Below, one piece after another: positions 17,869 through 26,328 of a DNA stretch of 64,000 nucleotides; the first letter of the stretch is position 1, and every line of letters begins with the position of its first letter. The stretch is from Nocardioides cavernae (GTDB lineage: Bacteria; Actinomycetota; Actinomycetes; Propionibacteriales; Nocardioidaceae), in the NCBI RefSeq assembly GCF_016907475.1, contig NZ_JAFBCA010000001.1, positions 3,844,001 to 3,908,000 of the forward strand. The letters are read 5' to 3'. The notes under the pieces are model-generated. The model saw only the letters and a list, made by a program, of their open reading frames with translations. It ran no database searches and was not told where the DNA came from. A program made the translations under genes and the position numbers.

Positions 17869-18237
17869 ATGGCCGGCAGCGTTCCCGCTCGACGTACGGA
17901 GAAGGGTCGCGGCCACCTGCTCGACCTCGACGCCCCGCGCCGGATCGTCCAGGACCCCGAGAAGGACGCCCGTGACCTCGCCCGCGTCCAGCGCTGGGTG
18001 ATGTCGACGCTTGCCGTCACCACGATCCTGCACCTCGTCGTCGGCCTCGTCGTGGCAGCCGTCATGCTGGACGACTCCCCCACGTCGTCCAAGATCGGGC
18101 TCAACGTCATCGCCGGGCTCTTCGGTGCCTTCGCCGTCGCCGTCGGCCGCGCGATCCACGGCAAGCGGATCGTCTCCCCGTGGTTGCTGCTCGCCGTCGT
18201 CCCGACCGCCGTCGGGCTCTGGCTGACCTTCGGCTGA
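17869..18237 (+). CDS. Membrane protein of unknown function, divergent from OhrR-like regulator
   Basis: A 122-residue protein. It has a basic N-terminal region (RRTEKGRGHLLDLDAPRRIV) and then three hydrophobic segments: MSTLAVTTILHLVVGLVVAA, IGLNVIAGLFGAFAVAVGRA and PWLLLAVVPTAVGLWLTF. The ATG at 17869 was chosen because AGAGAGG precedes it; an in-frame GTG at 17854 would lie inside the regulatory gap. Its promoter shares the palindromic operator with the regulator, so it is a likely target. Its last 30 bases are repeated about 440 bp downstream. Confidence 0.7.
   Translation: MAGSVPARRTEKGRGHLLDLDAPRRIVQDPEKDARDLARVQRWVMSTLAVTTILHLVVGLVVAAVMLDDSPTSSKIGLNVIAGLFGAFAVAVGRAIHGKRIVSPWLLLAVVPTAVGLWLTFG
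18208..18237 (+). repeat. 30-bp direct repeat, copy 1 (end of membrane-protein gene)
   Basis: The last 30 bases of the preceding gene, including its stop codon, match 27 of 30 bases at 18678-18707. The two copies bracket the VOC gene on the opposite strand. Confidence 0.7.
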
Positions 18238-18612
18238 TCAGCCGCGGGCGGCCTCGAATATCTCGACGAGGTTGCCCGACGGGTCCGCCACGAGGAACTG
18301 CCGGCCGCCAGGCCCCGCGACGACGTCACTGCGCAGGGTGACCCCGGCTGCCCGCAAGCGCTCGAGGTGGTCGTCGAGGTCGTCCACGACCAGGTGGATC
18401 CGGTTGCGTCCGGGCCCCGACGCGTCCGGCGGGGTCGCCCGCGCGCCCGAGCTCGGCGGCCCGGAGAGCAGCACCCGCAGGTGCCCCCGCACCACGTCGG
18501 CGAACGGCGGCGCAGGGTGGCTCAGCACGGTGAAGCCGAGGTGCTCGGTGTAGAAGTCGATCGCCGCCTGCACGTCGTCCACGACGTAGCGGACGCTGGC
18601 GTACTCGTCCAT
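18238..18612 (-). CDS. VOC family protein (glyoxalase/bleomycin-resistance type)
   Basis: A 124-residue single-domain protein with two beta-alpha-beta-beta-beta halves. It begins MDEYASVRYVVDDVQAAIDF and ends with FLVADPSGNLVEIFEAA. The second half has NRIHLVVDDLDDHLERL. The ATG at 18612 has a strong GGAGGAG ribosome site five bases upstream. Family members bind metal and act on small electrophiles or antibiotics; the substrate is unknown. The gene fills the space between two copies of a 30-bp direct repeat and its stop abuts the neighbouring convergent stop. Confidence 0.85.
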   Translation of the reverse strand: MDEYASVRYVVDDVQAAIDFYTEHLGFTVLSHPAPPFADVVRGHLRVLLSGPPSSGARATPPDASGPGRNRIHLVVDDLDDHLERLRAAGVTLRSDVVAGPGGRQFLVADPSGNLVEIFEAARG

Positions 18613-18677
18613 GGTCACTCCTCCGCCACCACCATCGCCCCGGACGTCCGGCCGGTCAATGACCGGCCACCTGTCCC

Positions 18678-18707
18678 GCCGTCGGGCTCCGGGCGACCTT
18701 CGGCTGA
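18678..18707 (+). repeat. 30-bp direct repeat, copy 2
   Basis: A non-coding copy of the 3' end of the membrane-protein gene at 18208-18237, differing at three positions. It lies upstream of the VOC gene start, so the VOC segment (about 470 bp) is flanked by direct repeats. Confidence 0.7.
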
Positions 18708-18736
18708 CTGGTCCGATCCGGCGTTAGGGTCGTCGC

Positions 18737-18892
18737 ATGGGAGCACCTGAGAGCTCGCGCGACACGCGCTTCACGACCCTCCCCGCCGGCGTACGCGCCG
18801 AGGACATGGTGGCCGGCGTCGACGCCGGCAGCTCGCCCGAGCCGGACGACGTGCGCAACGTCGACCAGCACGCCGCGACCCGCGACGACTGA
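18737..18892 (+). CDS. Small acidic hypothetical protein
   Basis: A 51-residue frame (MGAPESSRDTRFTTLPAGVR ... ending RNVDQHAATRDD) that is polar and acidic, with no membrane segment. Its ATG is exactly six bases after TAGGGT (18725-18730), the leaderless promoter arrangement seen at several other genes here, which is the main support. Function unknown. Confidence 0.55.
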   Translation: MGAPESSRDTRFTTLPAGVRAEDMVAGVDAGSSPEPDDVRNVDQHAATRDD

Positions 18893-18940
18893 GCCCCGGC
18901 CTGCTTGTCGCGCGCCTGCGATGAGCGGGACCGCGCGCGT

Positions 18941-19022
18941 AGACACGCGGACCGAACCTGCCGGTCGAGGTCCGGCCCACGCTCAGCCGCCCGGTTTGCC
19001 CCGGGGTTTGGTCCGCGCGTCT
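18941..19022 (-). repeat. Palindromic intergenic element, copy D (reverse orientation)
   Basis: Arms of 18 bases (18941-18958 with 19005-19022, two mismatches) enclose a 46-base spacer. Read on the minus strand the spacer contains GAGCGTGGG at the same place as in the element at 62047. The arm sequence differs from the other copies although pairing is kept. It lies between two convergent genes, ending five bases before a stop codon. Confidence 0.6.
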
Positions 19023-19026
19023 CCGG

Positions 19027-19356
19027 TCAGAGCCCGAGCACCTGCACGACCACGAGGTACGCCCCGCGCACGCCGTCGGGGTCGTGGAGGGCCGGGTCGT
19101 CCCCGGCCGCGGCGGCGCGGTCGCGCACGGCCGCGCCCGGGTCGACGGCCGTGAGGTCGGCGGCGAGGGCAGCGACCACCTGCGGCAGGTCGTGCTCGTC
19201 GAGGTGGTCCAGGGCGAGGCTGTCGTGCAGCATGCTCGCCGCCTCTGCCATCAGCTCGCGCGCGGTCTCCGCGTCCACGTCGGGTCGCGACGAGGCGGCG
19301 GCGTCGGCGGCCGCGAGGAAGGGCTCGAGGATGCCGGGCGGAGGCGTCGAGGGCAT
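19027..19356 (-). CDS. Hypothetical protein, helical
   Basis: A 109-residue alanine- and aspartate-rich protein starting MPSTPPPGILEPFLAAADAA. The middle has amphipathic helices (ETARELMAEAASMLHDSLAL, HDLPQVVAALAADLTAV) and the end reads GVRGAYLVVVQVLGL. I do not recognise the family. The frame upstream of this ATG is open but has non-coding character. The 172-bp gap upstream holds no other gene I can support. Confidence 0.6.
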   Translation of the reverse strand: MPSTPPPGILEPFLAAADAAASSRPDVDAETARELMAEAASMLHDSLALDHLDEHDLPQVVAALAADLTAVDPGAAVRDRAAAAGDDPALHDPDGVRGAYLVVVQVLGL

Positions 19357-19528
19357 GGGGCGATCGTCCTCGTGACCGCCGTACCCGGCAACGCCTTTAC
19401 CGGCGGGACGCGGACGCCTGGCGCGGCGGGAGGGCGCCGTCGTACGTAATAACCCGGATGCGCGAGGGGTACGTCGAGGCGCACGCTGGAGGACACACGA
19501 CCCGACCAGCACCGGAAGGAGACTCACC

Positions 19529-19678
19529 ATGTGGGACACCGTCCAGACCAGCAGGACCCACCTCAGCCACGACCTGCCGTGCCCGGGGTGCGGCCACGCC
19601 GCGCACACCTACCTGCCGTGCAGCGACTCCTGCCGCTGCCGGCGACCGAACCCGCTCGCGACGAGCTCGGCCGCCTGA
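19529..19678 (+). CDS. Small zinc-ribbon-like protein
   Basis: A 49-residue frame preceded by a very good ribosome site (AAGGAGA, about 19516-19522). It contains CPGCGHAAHTYLPCSDSC followed by RC, a pattern of six cysteines and two histidines that could hold one or two zinc ions. It ends three bases before the convergent glgP stop. I believe similar short proteins occur in related genomes, but I cannot name a family. Possible roles are nucleic-acid or protein binding. Confidence 0.7.
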   Translation: MWDTVQTSRTHLSHDLPCPGCGHAAHTYLPCSDSCRCRRPNPLATSSAA

Positions 19679-19681
19679 CGA

Positions 19682-22264
19682 TCAGGCCGGCTCGGCGACC
19701 AGCCCCAGCTCGGCGACGGAGGCCAGCGACTCGTTGCGCGGGACCACGCGGACCGTGTAGCCGAACGGGCCGGAGACCGCGAGCGGCACGGCGGCGTCGA
19801 AGCGGTGGCGGTTGCCGTCGTACGACTCCCCCACCAGCATCGGCGTCGCCGACGTCGCGGTGAGGACGTCGTCGGAGCCGATCCGCCCGTGCACGACCTG
19901 CACCTCGACGTCGTCGGCCGAGAGCGAGCCGAGCGCCACCCAGGCGCGGACAGCGAGCGTCGCGCCCACGACGGCCTGGTCGCCCACGCCCTCGGAGTCG
20001 ACGTGCTCGACGCGGACGCCGGGCCACGCGGCGCGGACGTCGTGCTTCCAGCCCGACAGGGTGCGAGCGCCGACGTAGTCGGAGTTGAGCGTGCGCGCGG
20101 TGTGCGCGGCCGGGGCGTACAGCTCGCGGACGTAGTCGCGGACCTGGCGGGTGGCGAGCACCTTGGGGCCGAGCGACTTCAGCGTGTGGCGGACCATCTC
20201 CAGCCAGCGCGGGGGCACGCCCTCGTCGTTGGTCTCGTAGAAACGCGGCACGACCTCGCCCTCGAGCAGGTCGTAGAGCGCGTTGGCCTCGAGGTCGTCA
20301 CGCCGGTCGGGGTCCTCGATCCCGTCGGCCGACGGGATCGCCCAGCCGTTGTTGCCGTCGTACCACTCGTCCCACCAACCGTCGAGGATCGAGAGGTTCA
20401 GGCCACCGTTGAGCGCCGCCTTCATGCCCGAGGTGCCGCAGGCCTCGTAGGGACGCAGCGGGTTGTTGAGCCACACGTCGCAGCCGGGGTAGAGCGGCTG
20501 CGCCATCGCGATGTCGTAGTTGGGCAGGAACGCGATGCGGTGCCGGACCTCCGGGTCGTCGGCGAAGCGCACCATCTCCTGGATGAGTCGCTTGCCGGTC
20601 TCGTCGGCCGGGTGCGCCTTGCCGGCGATGACCAGCTGGATGGGCCGCTCGGGGTCGATCAGCAGCTTCTTGAGGCGGGCGGGGTCGCGCAGCATCAGCG
20701 TGAGGCGCTTGTACGTCGGCACGCGCCGCGCGAAGCCGATGGTCAGCACGTCGGGGTCGAGCGCGCTGTCGATCCACGTGGTCTCCGCGGCCGCGTAGCC
20801 CCGCTTGGTCGCCGAGCGGCGCATCCGGTCGCGGGCGTCGTCGACGAAGCGGGTGCGCAGCGTGCGCTTGAGGTCCCAGATCTCGCGGTCGCTGATCTGG
20901 TCGACGAGCGGCCACAGGGCGTCGGTGTCGTCGCCGTCGATGTCGCCGCCGCGGCTCGCGGCGAGCTCGATGACCTCGCGCGCGATCCAGGTGGGGCCGT
21001 GGACACCGTTGGTGATCGACGTGATCGGCACCTCGGCCTCGTCGAACGCCGGCCACAGGCCGTTGAACATGCCGCGCGACACGTGCCCGTGCAGCTCGGA
21101 GACGCCGTTGGCGCGCTGGGCGAGGCGGAAGCCCATCACCGCCATGTTGAACACGCCGGCCTCGCCACCGTCGTAGTCCTCGGCGCCGAGCGCGAGGATC
21201 CGGTCGACCGGGACACCCGGCGTCGGCGAGTTGCCGCCGAAGTACTGGGAGACGAGCTCGCGCGGGAACCGGTCGATGCCCGCGGGCACCGGCGTGTGCG
21301 TGGTGAACACGGTGCCGGCGCGGGTGACCTCGAGCGCGGTGTCGAAGTCCACGTGCGGCCCGGCCTCGTCGACGGTGAGCTCACGGATGCGCTCGATGCC
21401 GAGGAACCCGGCGTGGCCCTCGTTGGCGTGGAAGACCTCCGGCGCCGGAGCGCCGGTGATGCGCGACCACACCCGCAGGGCGCGTACGCCGCCCACCCCG
21501 AGGAGCAGCTCCTGGCGCAGCCGGTGCTCGGAGTTGCCGCCGTAGAGCCGGTCGGTCACGTCGCGGTAGTGGGCGCTGTTCTCCTCGACGTCGGTGTCGA
21601 GGAGCAGCAGGGGCACGCGACCGACGTGGGCGACGAGGATCCGCGCCACCAGGTCGGGGCCATCGGGGAGGGCGATGGACACCGTCGCTCGGCTGCCGTC
21701 GGCCTCGCGGAGCACGGTCAGCGGCAGCTCGTCGGGGTCGAGGACGGGGTAGCTCTCCTGCTGCCAGCCGTCGCGGTCGAGCGCCTGCTTGAAGTAGCCG
21801 TGGCGGTAGAACAGGCCCACCCCCACCAACGGGATGCCGAGGTCGGAGGACGCCTTGAGGTGGTCGCCGGCCAGGATGCCGAGGCCGCCGGAGTACTGCG
21901 GCAGCACCGACGTGATGCCGAACTCGGACGAGAAGTACGCGATGGCGCGCGGGGCGTCGTCGCCGGCCTTGCGGGCGTACCACCGGTCCTCGGTGAGGTA
22001 GCGCTGCAGGTCGCCGTGCGCGGCGGAGAGGCGCGCGCGGAAGTCGCCGTCCTCGACCAGCTCGTCGAGCCGTTCGCGGCCCACGGCACCGAGGAAGCGC
22101 ACCGGGTCGCCCTTGACCTGGCGCCACAGCTCGGCGTCGATCGAGGAGAACACGTCCTGGGTGGGTGGGTGCCAGGACCAGCGCAGGTTGCCGGCCAGGG
22201 CAGCCAGCGCCCCCAGGGGCTCGGGCAGGACGGGACGGACGGTGAATCGTCTGAACGCTCGCAC
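19682..22264 (-). CDS. glgP: Alpha-glucan phosphorylase (GT35)
   Basis: An 860-residue PLP enzyme that releases glucose-1-phosphate from linear alpha-1,4-glucan ends. It belongs to the actinobacterial type with an N-terminal DUF3417 region (LAGNLRWSWHPPTQDVFSSI). Later motifs are FSSEFGITSVLPQYSGGLGI, the nucleotide-like AGKAHPADETGKRLIQEM, and the PLP-lysine segment EACGTSGMKAALNGGLNLS. GTG 22264 was taken as start from the typical VRAFRRFTV beginning. A perfect palindrome sits 22-39 bases upstream. It is divergent from the M36 protease, not directly from glgE. Confidence 0.95.
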   Translation of the reverse strand: MRAFRRFTVRPVLPEPLGALAALAGNLRWSWHPPTQDVFSSIDAELWRQVKGDPVRFLGAVGRERLDELVEDGDFRARLSAAHGDLQRYLTEDRWYARKAGDDAPRAIAYFSSEFGITSVLPQYSGGLGILAGDHLKASSDLGIPLVGVGLFYRHGYFKQALDRDGWQQESYPVLDPDELPLTVLREADGSRATVSIALPDGPDLVARILVAHVGRVPLLLLDTDVEENSAHYRDVTDRLYGGNSEHRLRQELLLGVGGVRALRVWSRITGAPAPEVFHANEGHAGFLGIERIRELTVDEAGPHVDFDTALEVTRAGTVFTTHTPVPAGIDRFPRELVSQYFGGNSPTPGVPVDRILALGAEDYDGGEAGVFNMAVMGFRLAQRANGVSELHGHVSRGMFNGLWPAFDEAEVPITSITNGVHGPTWIAREVIELAASRGGDIDGDDTDALWPLVDQISDREIWDLKRTLRTRFVDDARDRMRRSATKRGYAAAETTWIDSALDPDVLTIGFARRVPTYKRLTLMLRDPARLKKLLIDPERPIQLVIAGKAHPADETGKRLIQEMVRFADDPEVRHRIAFLPNYDIAMAQPLYPGCDVWLNNPLRPYEACGTSGMKAALNGGLNLSILDGWWDEWYDGNNGWAIPSADGIEDPDRRDDLEANALYDLLEGEVVPRFYETNDEGVPPRWLEMVRHTLKSLGPKVLATRQVRDYVRELYAPAAHTARTLNSDYVGARTLSGWKHDVRAAWPGVRVEHVDSEGVGDQAVVGATLAVRAWVALGSLSADDVEVQVVHGRIGSDDVLTATSATPMLVGESYDGNRHRFDAAVPLAVSGPFGYTVRVVPRNESLASVAELGLVAEPA

Positions 22265-22285
22265 GGACCAGCACGCTAGGCCATT

Positions 22286-22303
22286 TCTTGGAACGATCCA
22301 AGA
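22286..22303. promoter_or_regulatory. Perfect palindrome in the glgP promoter region
   Basis: TCTTGGA-ACGA-TCCAAGA, 7-bp arms, between the divergent glgP and M36 protease genes. Its centre is about 30 bp from the glgP start. Symmetry and place fit an operator for a dimeric regulator; no regulator gene is adjacent. Confidence 0.6.
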
Positions 22304-22370
22304 GCGGCCCCTCCTCACGCCTGCCCACACCCGTGCATAACCCGCGGGACCACGGCGACGTTGTGACGGC

Positions 22371-25300
22371 ATGACCCGCCCCCGCTCCCGCCTCGGCCGC
22401 GCCTCCCTCGCCGCCGCGACGCTCCTCGCGATCTCCACCCTGAGCACCATCCCCACGATCGCCTCCTCGGCGACCGCCACGACCGGGACGATCACGCCGG
22501 GCCCGACCCCGTCCGATGTCCGCACGCCCGGTGACCCGGTCGGAGGTCCGCGCGACGTCGACACCCGTGGCACGGCACTCCCGACCGGGCTCCAGCGGGA
22601 GGCCGTGTCGGCGATCGGCGACGTGACGGCTCGCTGGAACGCCCTCGGGACGCCGGCGTCGATCCTCCCGGCCGACAGCAGCCTCGGTGCCGCTCCGGGC
22701 GCGCCGGTCACGGCCGCCCGAGCCTGGCTGCGCGACCACGCCGCCGCCTTCGGGATGGATGCCTCGGCCGTCGACGACCTCACGGTCGTCAGCTCCCAGG
22801 CCCTCGCGAGGTCCGACGCGCGCGCCGTGCTGTTCCGGCAGGACTTCGGCGGCGTGGCGCCGGCGCTCGGTGGCCTGGTGACCGTCGGCGTGGCCGACGG
22901 CGAGGTCGCGTACGTCTCGTCCTCGCTGGCCCGCACGACGAGCGCCATGCCGGCGGCGACGCTCACACCGCTCGAGGGCTGGTTGAAGGCGGCCGAGGAG
23001 CTCTCGGTCGGCGTACCTGCCGGCAGGGTGGGCGACATCGTCCGCACCGTGGGCGGAGGCTGGACCCGCCTCACGGTTCCCGGCTTCGCCCAGGAGCAGC
23101 AGGTCCGGTTGCGTGCACTACCGATGGCCGACGGCACCGTGCGGCCCGTGCTCGAGGCCAACGTCGTCAATGTCGCCGGCGGCGCCTCGCTCGCCTTCAC
23201 CAGCCTCGTCGACGGCGTCACCGGCAAGGTCCTCGCCCGGCACAACAAGACCGAGAACCTCGCCTACACCAACGTCTTCCAGGGATCGGTCGACGCCGCG
23301 ACGGGCTGCGGTCCGCAGCACCCGTTCGACCTCACCGACGACCTGACCAGGCAGATCAACGCCATCGCCACCGGCGCGCCCACCGACGACTTCGTCCTGA
23401 AGCTCTTCAAGGGCTCGACGCTGCTCACGTCGCAGGACCTGGCCACCAACCCCGAGGTGCTGGCGTACTCCGCGGCGAGCATCCCCGCCGGGACCTACTC
23501 CGTGCAGGTCTGCGAGTTCGAGCCCGGCTCGGTGGTCCTCGGCCAGTACGCCGTCGCCGTGAGCACGAGCGACACCGGTGCTCCCAGCACCGGTGAGCTC
23601 GTGGCCAACCCGAGGTGGCGCTACTTCACCGCCAACCCGACCCTCGACGGTCCTGACGAGGTCCCGTCCAACTCGGTCGTCGGCTGCTGGAGCTCCGACG
23701 CCGGCTGCACCTCCCCCGCCACCCCGCTGCGCAACGTGGCCGCGTTCGGCCCCTGGGACACCATCGGCCCGCTGTCGACCTTCACCACCGTCGGCAACAA
23801 CGCCGACACGCACGAGGCCTGGGCCAGCCCCCTGACCCCCGGCGGCCTCGCGCAGGCGCCCGTCTCCCCGACCCGGGAGTACACCACCGAGTTCACCGAC
23901 GCATGGAACAACAGTCGCTGCGACGCCACCCAGCTGGTGCCCGGCGGCAACGACGTCAATGCCTCGGTGGGCAACCTGTTCGCCGCCCACAACCGGATGC
24001 ACGACTACTCCTACTACCTCGGGTTCACCGAGGAGAACTACAACCTGCAGCTCGACAACGGCAGCCGCGGCGGGGTCGGTGGCGACCAGGAGGTCGGCAA
24101 CGCCCAGGCCGGCGCCATCACCGGCGGCAGCCCGAGCTTCCTCGGCCGCGACAACGCCAACCAGGTCACGTTGCAGGACGGCACCCCCGGCATCACGAAC
24201 CAGTACCTCTTCGAGCCGATCGCCGGCGCCTTCTACGCACCCTGCACGGACGGCGGCCTCGACATGGGCATCGTCGGTCACGAGTACACCCACGCGATCA
24301 GCAACCGGATGGTCGCCGGCCCCGACGAGGGACTCACCTCGGAGCAGGGCGGCGCGATGGGCGAGTCCTGGGGTGACCTGGTCGCCGGCGAGTACCAGTT
24401 CTCCCACGGCTACAGCAACGGCGGGAACGTCTGGGCCGTCGGCGCCTACGCCACCGGCAACACCGAGACCGCCATCCGCGACTACGCCATCGACGACAAC
24501 CCGCTGAACCTCTCCGACTACGGCTTCGACTCCACCGGTCCCGAGGTCCACGCCGACGGCGAGATCTGGAACGGCACCATGTGGGAGGTCCGCCAGGCCC
24601 TCGTGGAGACGTACGACGCCCGCTTCCCGTACGACGACGCGGACCTGCAGCTCGCGTGCGCGCAGGCCACGCCGACCGCCACCCCCCGTCCCGTGGACAC
24701 CTGCCCGGGCAACCGGCGCTGGGTGCAGCTGATGTTCGACGCGTTCCTGCTCCAGCAGGGTGCGACCTCGATGCTGGACGCCCGCGACGCCATGATCGCC
24801 GCCGACCAGATGCGTTTCGCCGGCGCGAACCGCGACGTCCTGTGGGCAGCCTTCGCCCGCCGCGGCATGGGCGTGCACGCGTCGGTCGCGGACGCCGACG
24901 ACCACGAGCCCGTGCCGGACTTCACGACACCGAGCGGCCCGGGCAGCACGATCACGTTCGCCACCACCGGCCGGGCGAAGATCTACGTCGGCGACTACGA
25001 GGCCCGCGTGACGCCGGTCGCCGACACCGACCCGACCAGCGACCTCGGCGCGAGCGCGTCGTTCGCGCCGGGCACCTACGCCATGCTGGCCGTCTCGCCG
25101 GACCGCGGGTTCACCCGGTGGACGATGACCGTCCCGGCCGACGGCGGCGCACGCACCGAGACCCTCGGTGACGTGGTCAACCTCGCGAGCTCTGCGGCGG
25201 GCGCCTCTGTCATCGGCTCCACCGACGGCTCGCTCAACCCCGAGGCGCTGATCGACGGGACCGAGGCGACCAACTGGGGTGGCGTGTCCGAGGCGCAGGT

Positions 25301-26225
25301 CGACGAGTCCCACCCCTCGGTGTCGGTCGACCTCGCCGGTGACGTCAGCACCGTGCGTCGGGTCCAGGTGAGCGCACACCTCACCCCTGCCCCGGCGTCC
25401 GCCAGCGACATCCCGCTCGCCCAGGACGACCCCGACTCGGGCTCGCGGTTCACCGCGCTGCGCCAGTTCGCCCTGGAGTCGTGCACCGCCGACTGCGGGT
25501 CGGCCGATGCCACCTGGACGCGGTTCTACACCTCGGCCGCCGATGCCTTCCCGAGCACGCTCCCCCGGCCGGTCGCGCCGACCCTCACGATGCGCGAGTT
25601 CGACGTGCCCGACACCGCGGCAGCCGCCGTACGACTGGTCACCCTCGAGAACCAGTGCACCGGCCAGGAGGCGTACGCGGGTCAGCAGACCGCAAGCACG
25701 ACCGTGCTGACGGACTGCAAGACGGGCTCGGACCGCGGCACGATCGTGCACGCCTCCGAGCTCCAGGTCTTCGGTGAGGACGCGACACTGCCCGACCAGC
25801 CCACGGGCACGACACCCGACACCGGCGGTACCACCGGCACCACCCCGGGGGCTGACGCCACCACCGGCACGACGGCCGGCACGACGGCCGGCACGACGGC
25901 CGCCACCGCCGCCGGCGCTGTCGCGACCCGCACCAGGATGGTCGTGAAGCGAGCGTTCCAGACCCGGCGCAAGCCCGCCCCGGTCCTGTTCCTGACCGTT
26001 CGCTCCGCCTCCGACCGGGAGACCGGGAGGTTCGTGGTCCGGCTCGCCGGCCGGACGTGGAAGGTCGTCTCCACCGAGGACGGCACCGCGCGCGTGCGCG
26101 TGCCGAAGCAAGCCCTGCGCCATCGACGCACCAGCGTGCGCGCGCGCTTCTTGCCCGCCGACGCCACCACCTTCGCGCCGTCGAGTACGCGGCTGCGCAC
26201 CATCACCGTGGCGGCGGTGCGCTGA
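22371..26225 (+). CDS. Secreted M36 (fungalysin) metalloprotease, multidomain
   Basis: A 1284-residue exported protein. A signal peptide covers about residues 1-33, then a propeptide with FTP-like features (DDLTVVSSQALARSDARAVL, GGLVTVGVADGEVAYVSSSL). The M36 catalytic domain has the zinc motif HEYTH (637-641) and the third ligand in GESWGDL (about 665). After about residue 860 there is a strand-rich region, a stretch resembling a carbohydrate-binding F5/8C domain (ALIDGTEATNWGG), a Thr/Gly/Ala linker with TTAGTTAG repeats, and a basic Ig-like C terminus. It probably degrades external protein. It lies between glgP and glgE, an odd place for a protease. Confidence 0.92.
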   Translation: MTRPRSRLGRASLAAATLLAISTLSTIPTIASSATATTGTITPGPTPSDVRTPGDPVGGPRDVDTRGTALPTGLQREAVSAIGDVTARWNALGTPASILPADSSLGAAPGAPVTAARAWLRDHAAAFGMDASAVDDLTVVSSQALARSDARAVLFRQDFGGVAPALGGLVTVGVADGEVAYVSSSLARTTSAMPAATLTPLEGWLKAAEELSVGVPAGRVGDIVRTVGGGWTRLTVPGFAQEQQVRLRALPMADGTVRPVLEANVVNVAGGASLAFTSLVDGVTGKVLARHNKTENLAYTNVFQGSVDAATGCGPQHPFDLTDDLTRQINAIATGAPTDDFVLKLFKGSTLLTSQDLATNPEVLAYSAASIPAGTYSVQVCEFEPGSVVLGQYAVAVSTSDTGAPSTGELVANPRWRYFTANPTLDGPDEVPSNSVVGCWSSDAGCTSPATPLRNVAAFGPWDTIGPLSTFTTVGNNADTHEAWASPLTPGGLAQAPVSPTREYTTEFTDAWNNSRCDATQLVPGGNDVNASVGNLFAAHNRMHDYSYYLGFTEENYNLQLDNGSRGGVGGDQEVGNAQAGAITGGSPSFLGRDNANQVTLQDGTPGITNQYLFEPIAGAFYAPCTDGGLDMGIVGHEYTHAISNRMVAGPDEGLTSEQGGAMGESWGDLVAGEYQFSHGYSNGGNVWAVGAYATGNTETAIRDYAIDDNPLNLSDYGFDSTGPEVHADGEIWNGTMWEVRQALVETYDARFPYDDADLQLACAQATPTATPRPVDTCPGNRRWVQLMFDAFLLQQGATSMLDARDAMIAADQMRFAGANRDVLWAAFARRGMGVHASVADADDHEPVPDFTTPSGPGSTITFATTGRAKIYVGDYEARVTPVADTDPTSDLGASASFAPGTYAMLAVSPDRGFTRWTMTVPADGGARTETLGDVVNLASSAAGASVIGSTDGSLNPEALIDGTEATNWGGVSEAQVDESHPSVSVDLAGDVSTVRRVQVSAHLTPAPASASDIPLAQDDPDSGSRFTALRQFALESCTADCGSADATWTRFYTSAADAFPSTLPRPVAPTLTMREFDVPDTAAAAVRLVTLENQCTGQEAYAGQQTASTTVLTDCKTGSDRGTIVHASELQVFGEDATLPDQPTGTTPDTGGTTGTTPGADATTGTTAGTTAGTTAATAAGAVATRTRMVVKRAFQTRRKPAPVLFLTVRSASDRETGRFVVRLAGRTWKVVSTEDGTARVRVPKQALRHRRTSVRARFLPADATTFAPSSTRLRTITVAAVR

Positions 26226-26246
26226 CCGCGCGACACCGGTCGGCAT

Positions 26247-26291
26247 CGACCGCGGTCGGGACGTCCCAAGGGGTGGCCCCGACCGCGGTCG
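26247..26291. terminator. Hairpin of two CGACCGCGGTCG palindromes upstream of glgE
   Basis: A 14-bp perfect inverted repeat (26247-26260 with 26278-26291). Each arm contains the self-palindromic 12-mer CGACCGCGGTCG. A third, imperfect copy (10 of 12) is at 26231-26242. It can be read as a terminator for the protease gene without a T tract, or as repeated operator sites for glgE, whose start is 38 bp downstream. Confidence 0.55.
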
Positions 26292-26328
26292 GCTTGCGTG
26301 CGGGGTTCGGGTTCGCAAGTGTGGGGCC

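Noticed and set aside
19682..23248. Extended 1188-residue form of glgP
   Set aside because: The extra N-terminal part is antisense to the M36 gene; family start is at 22264.
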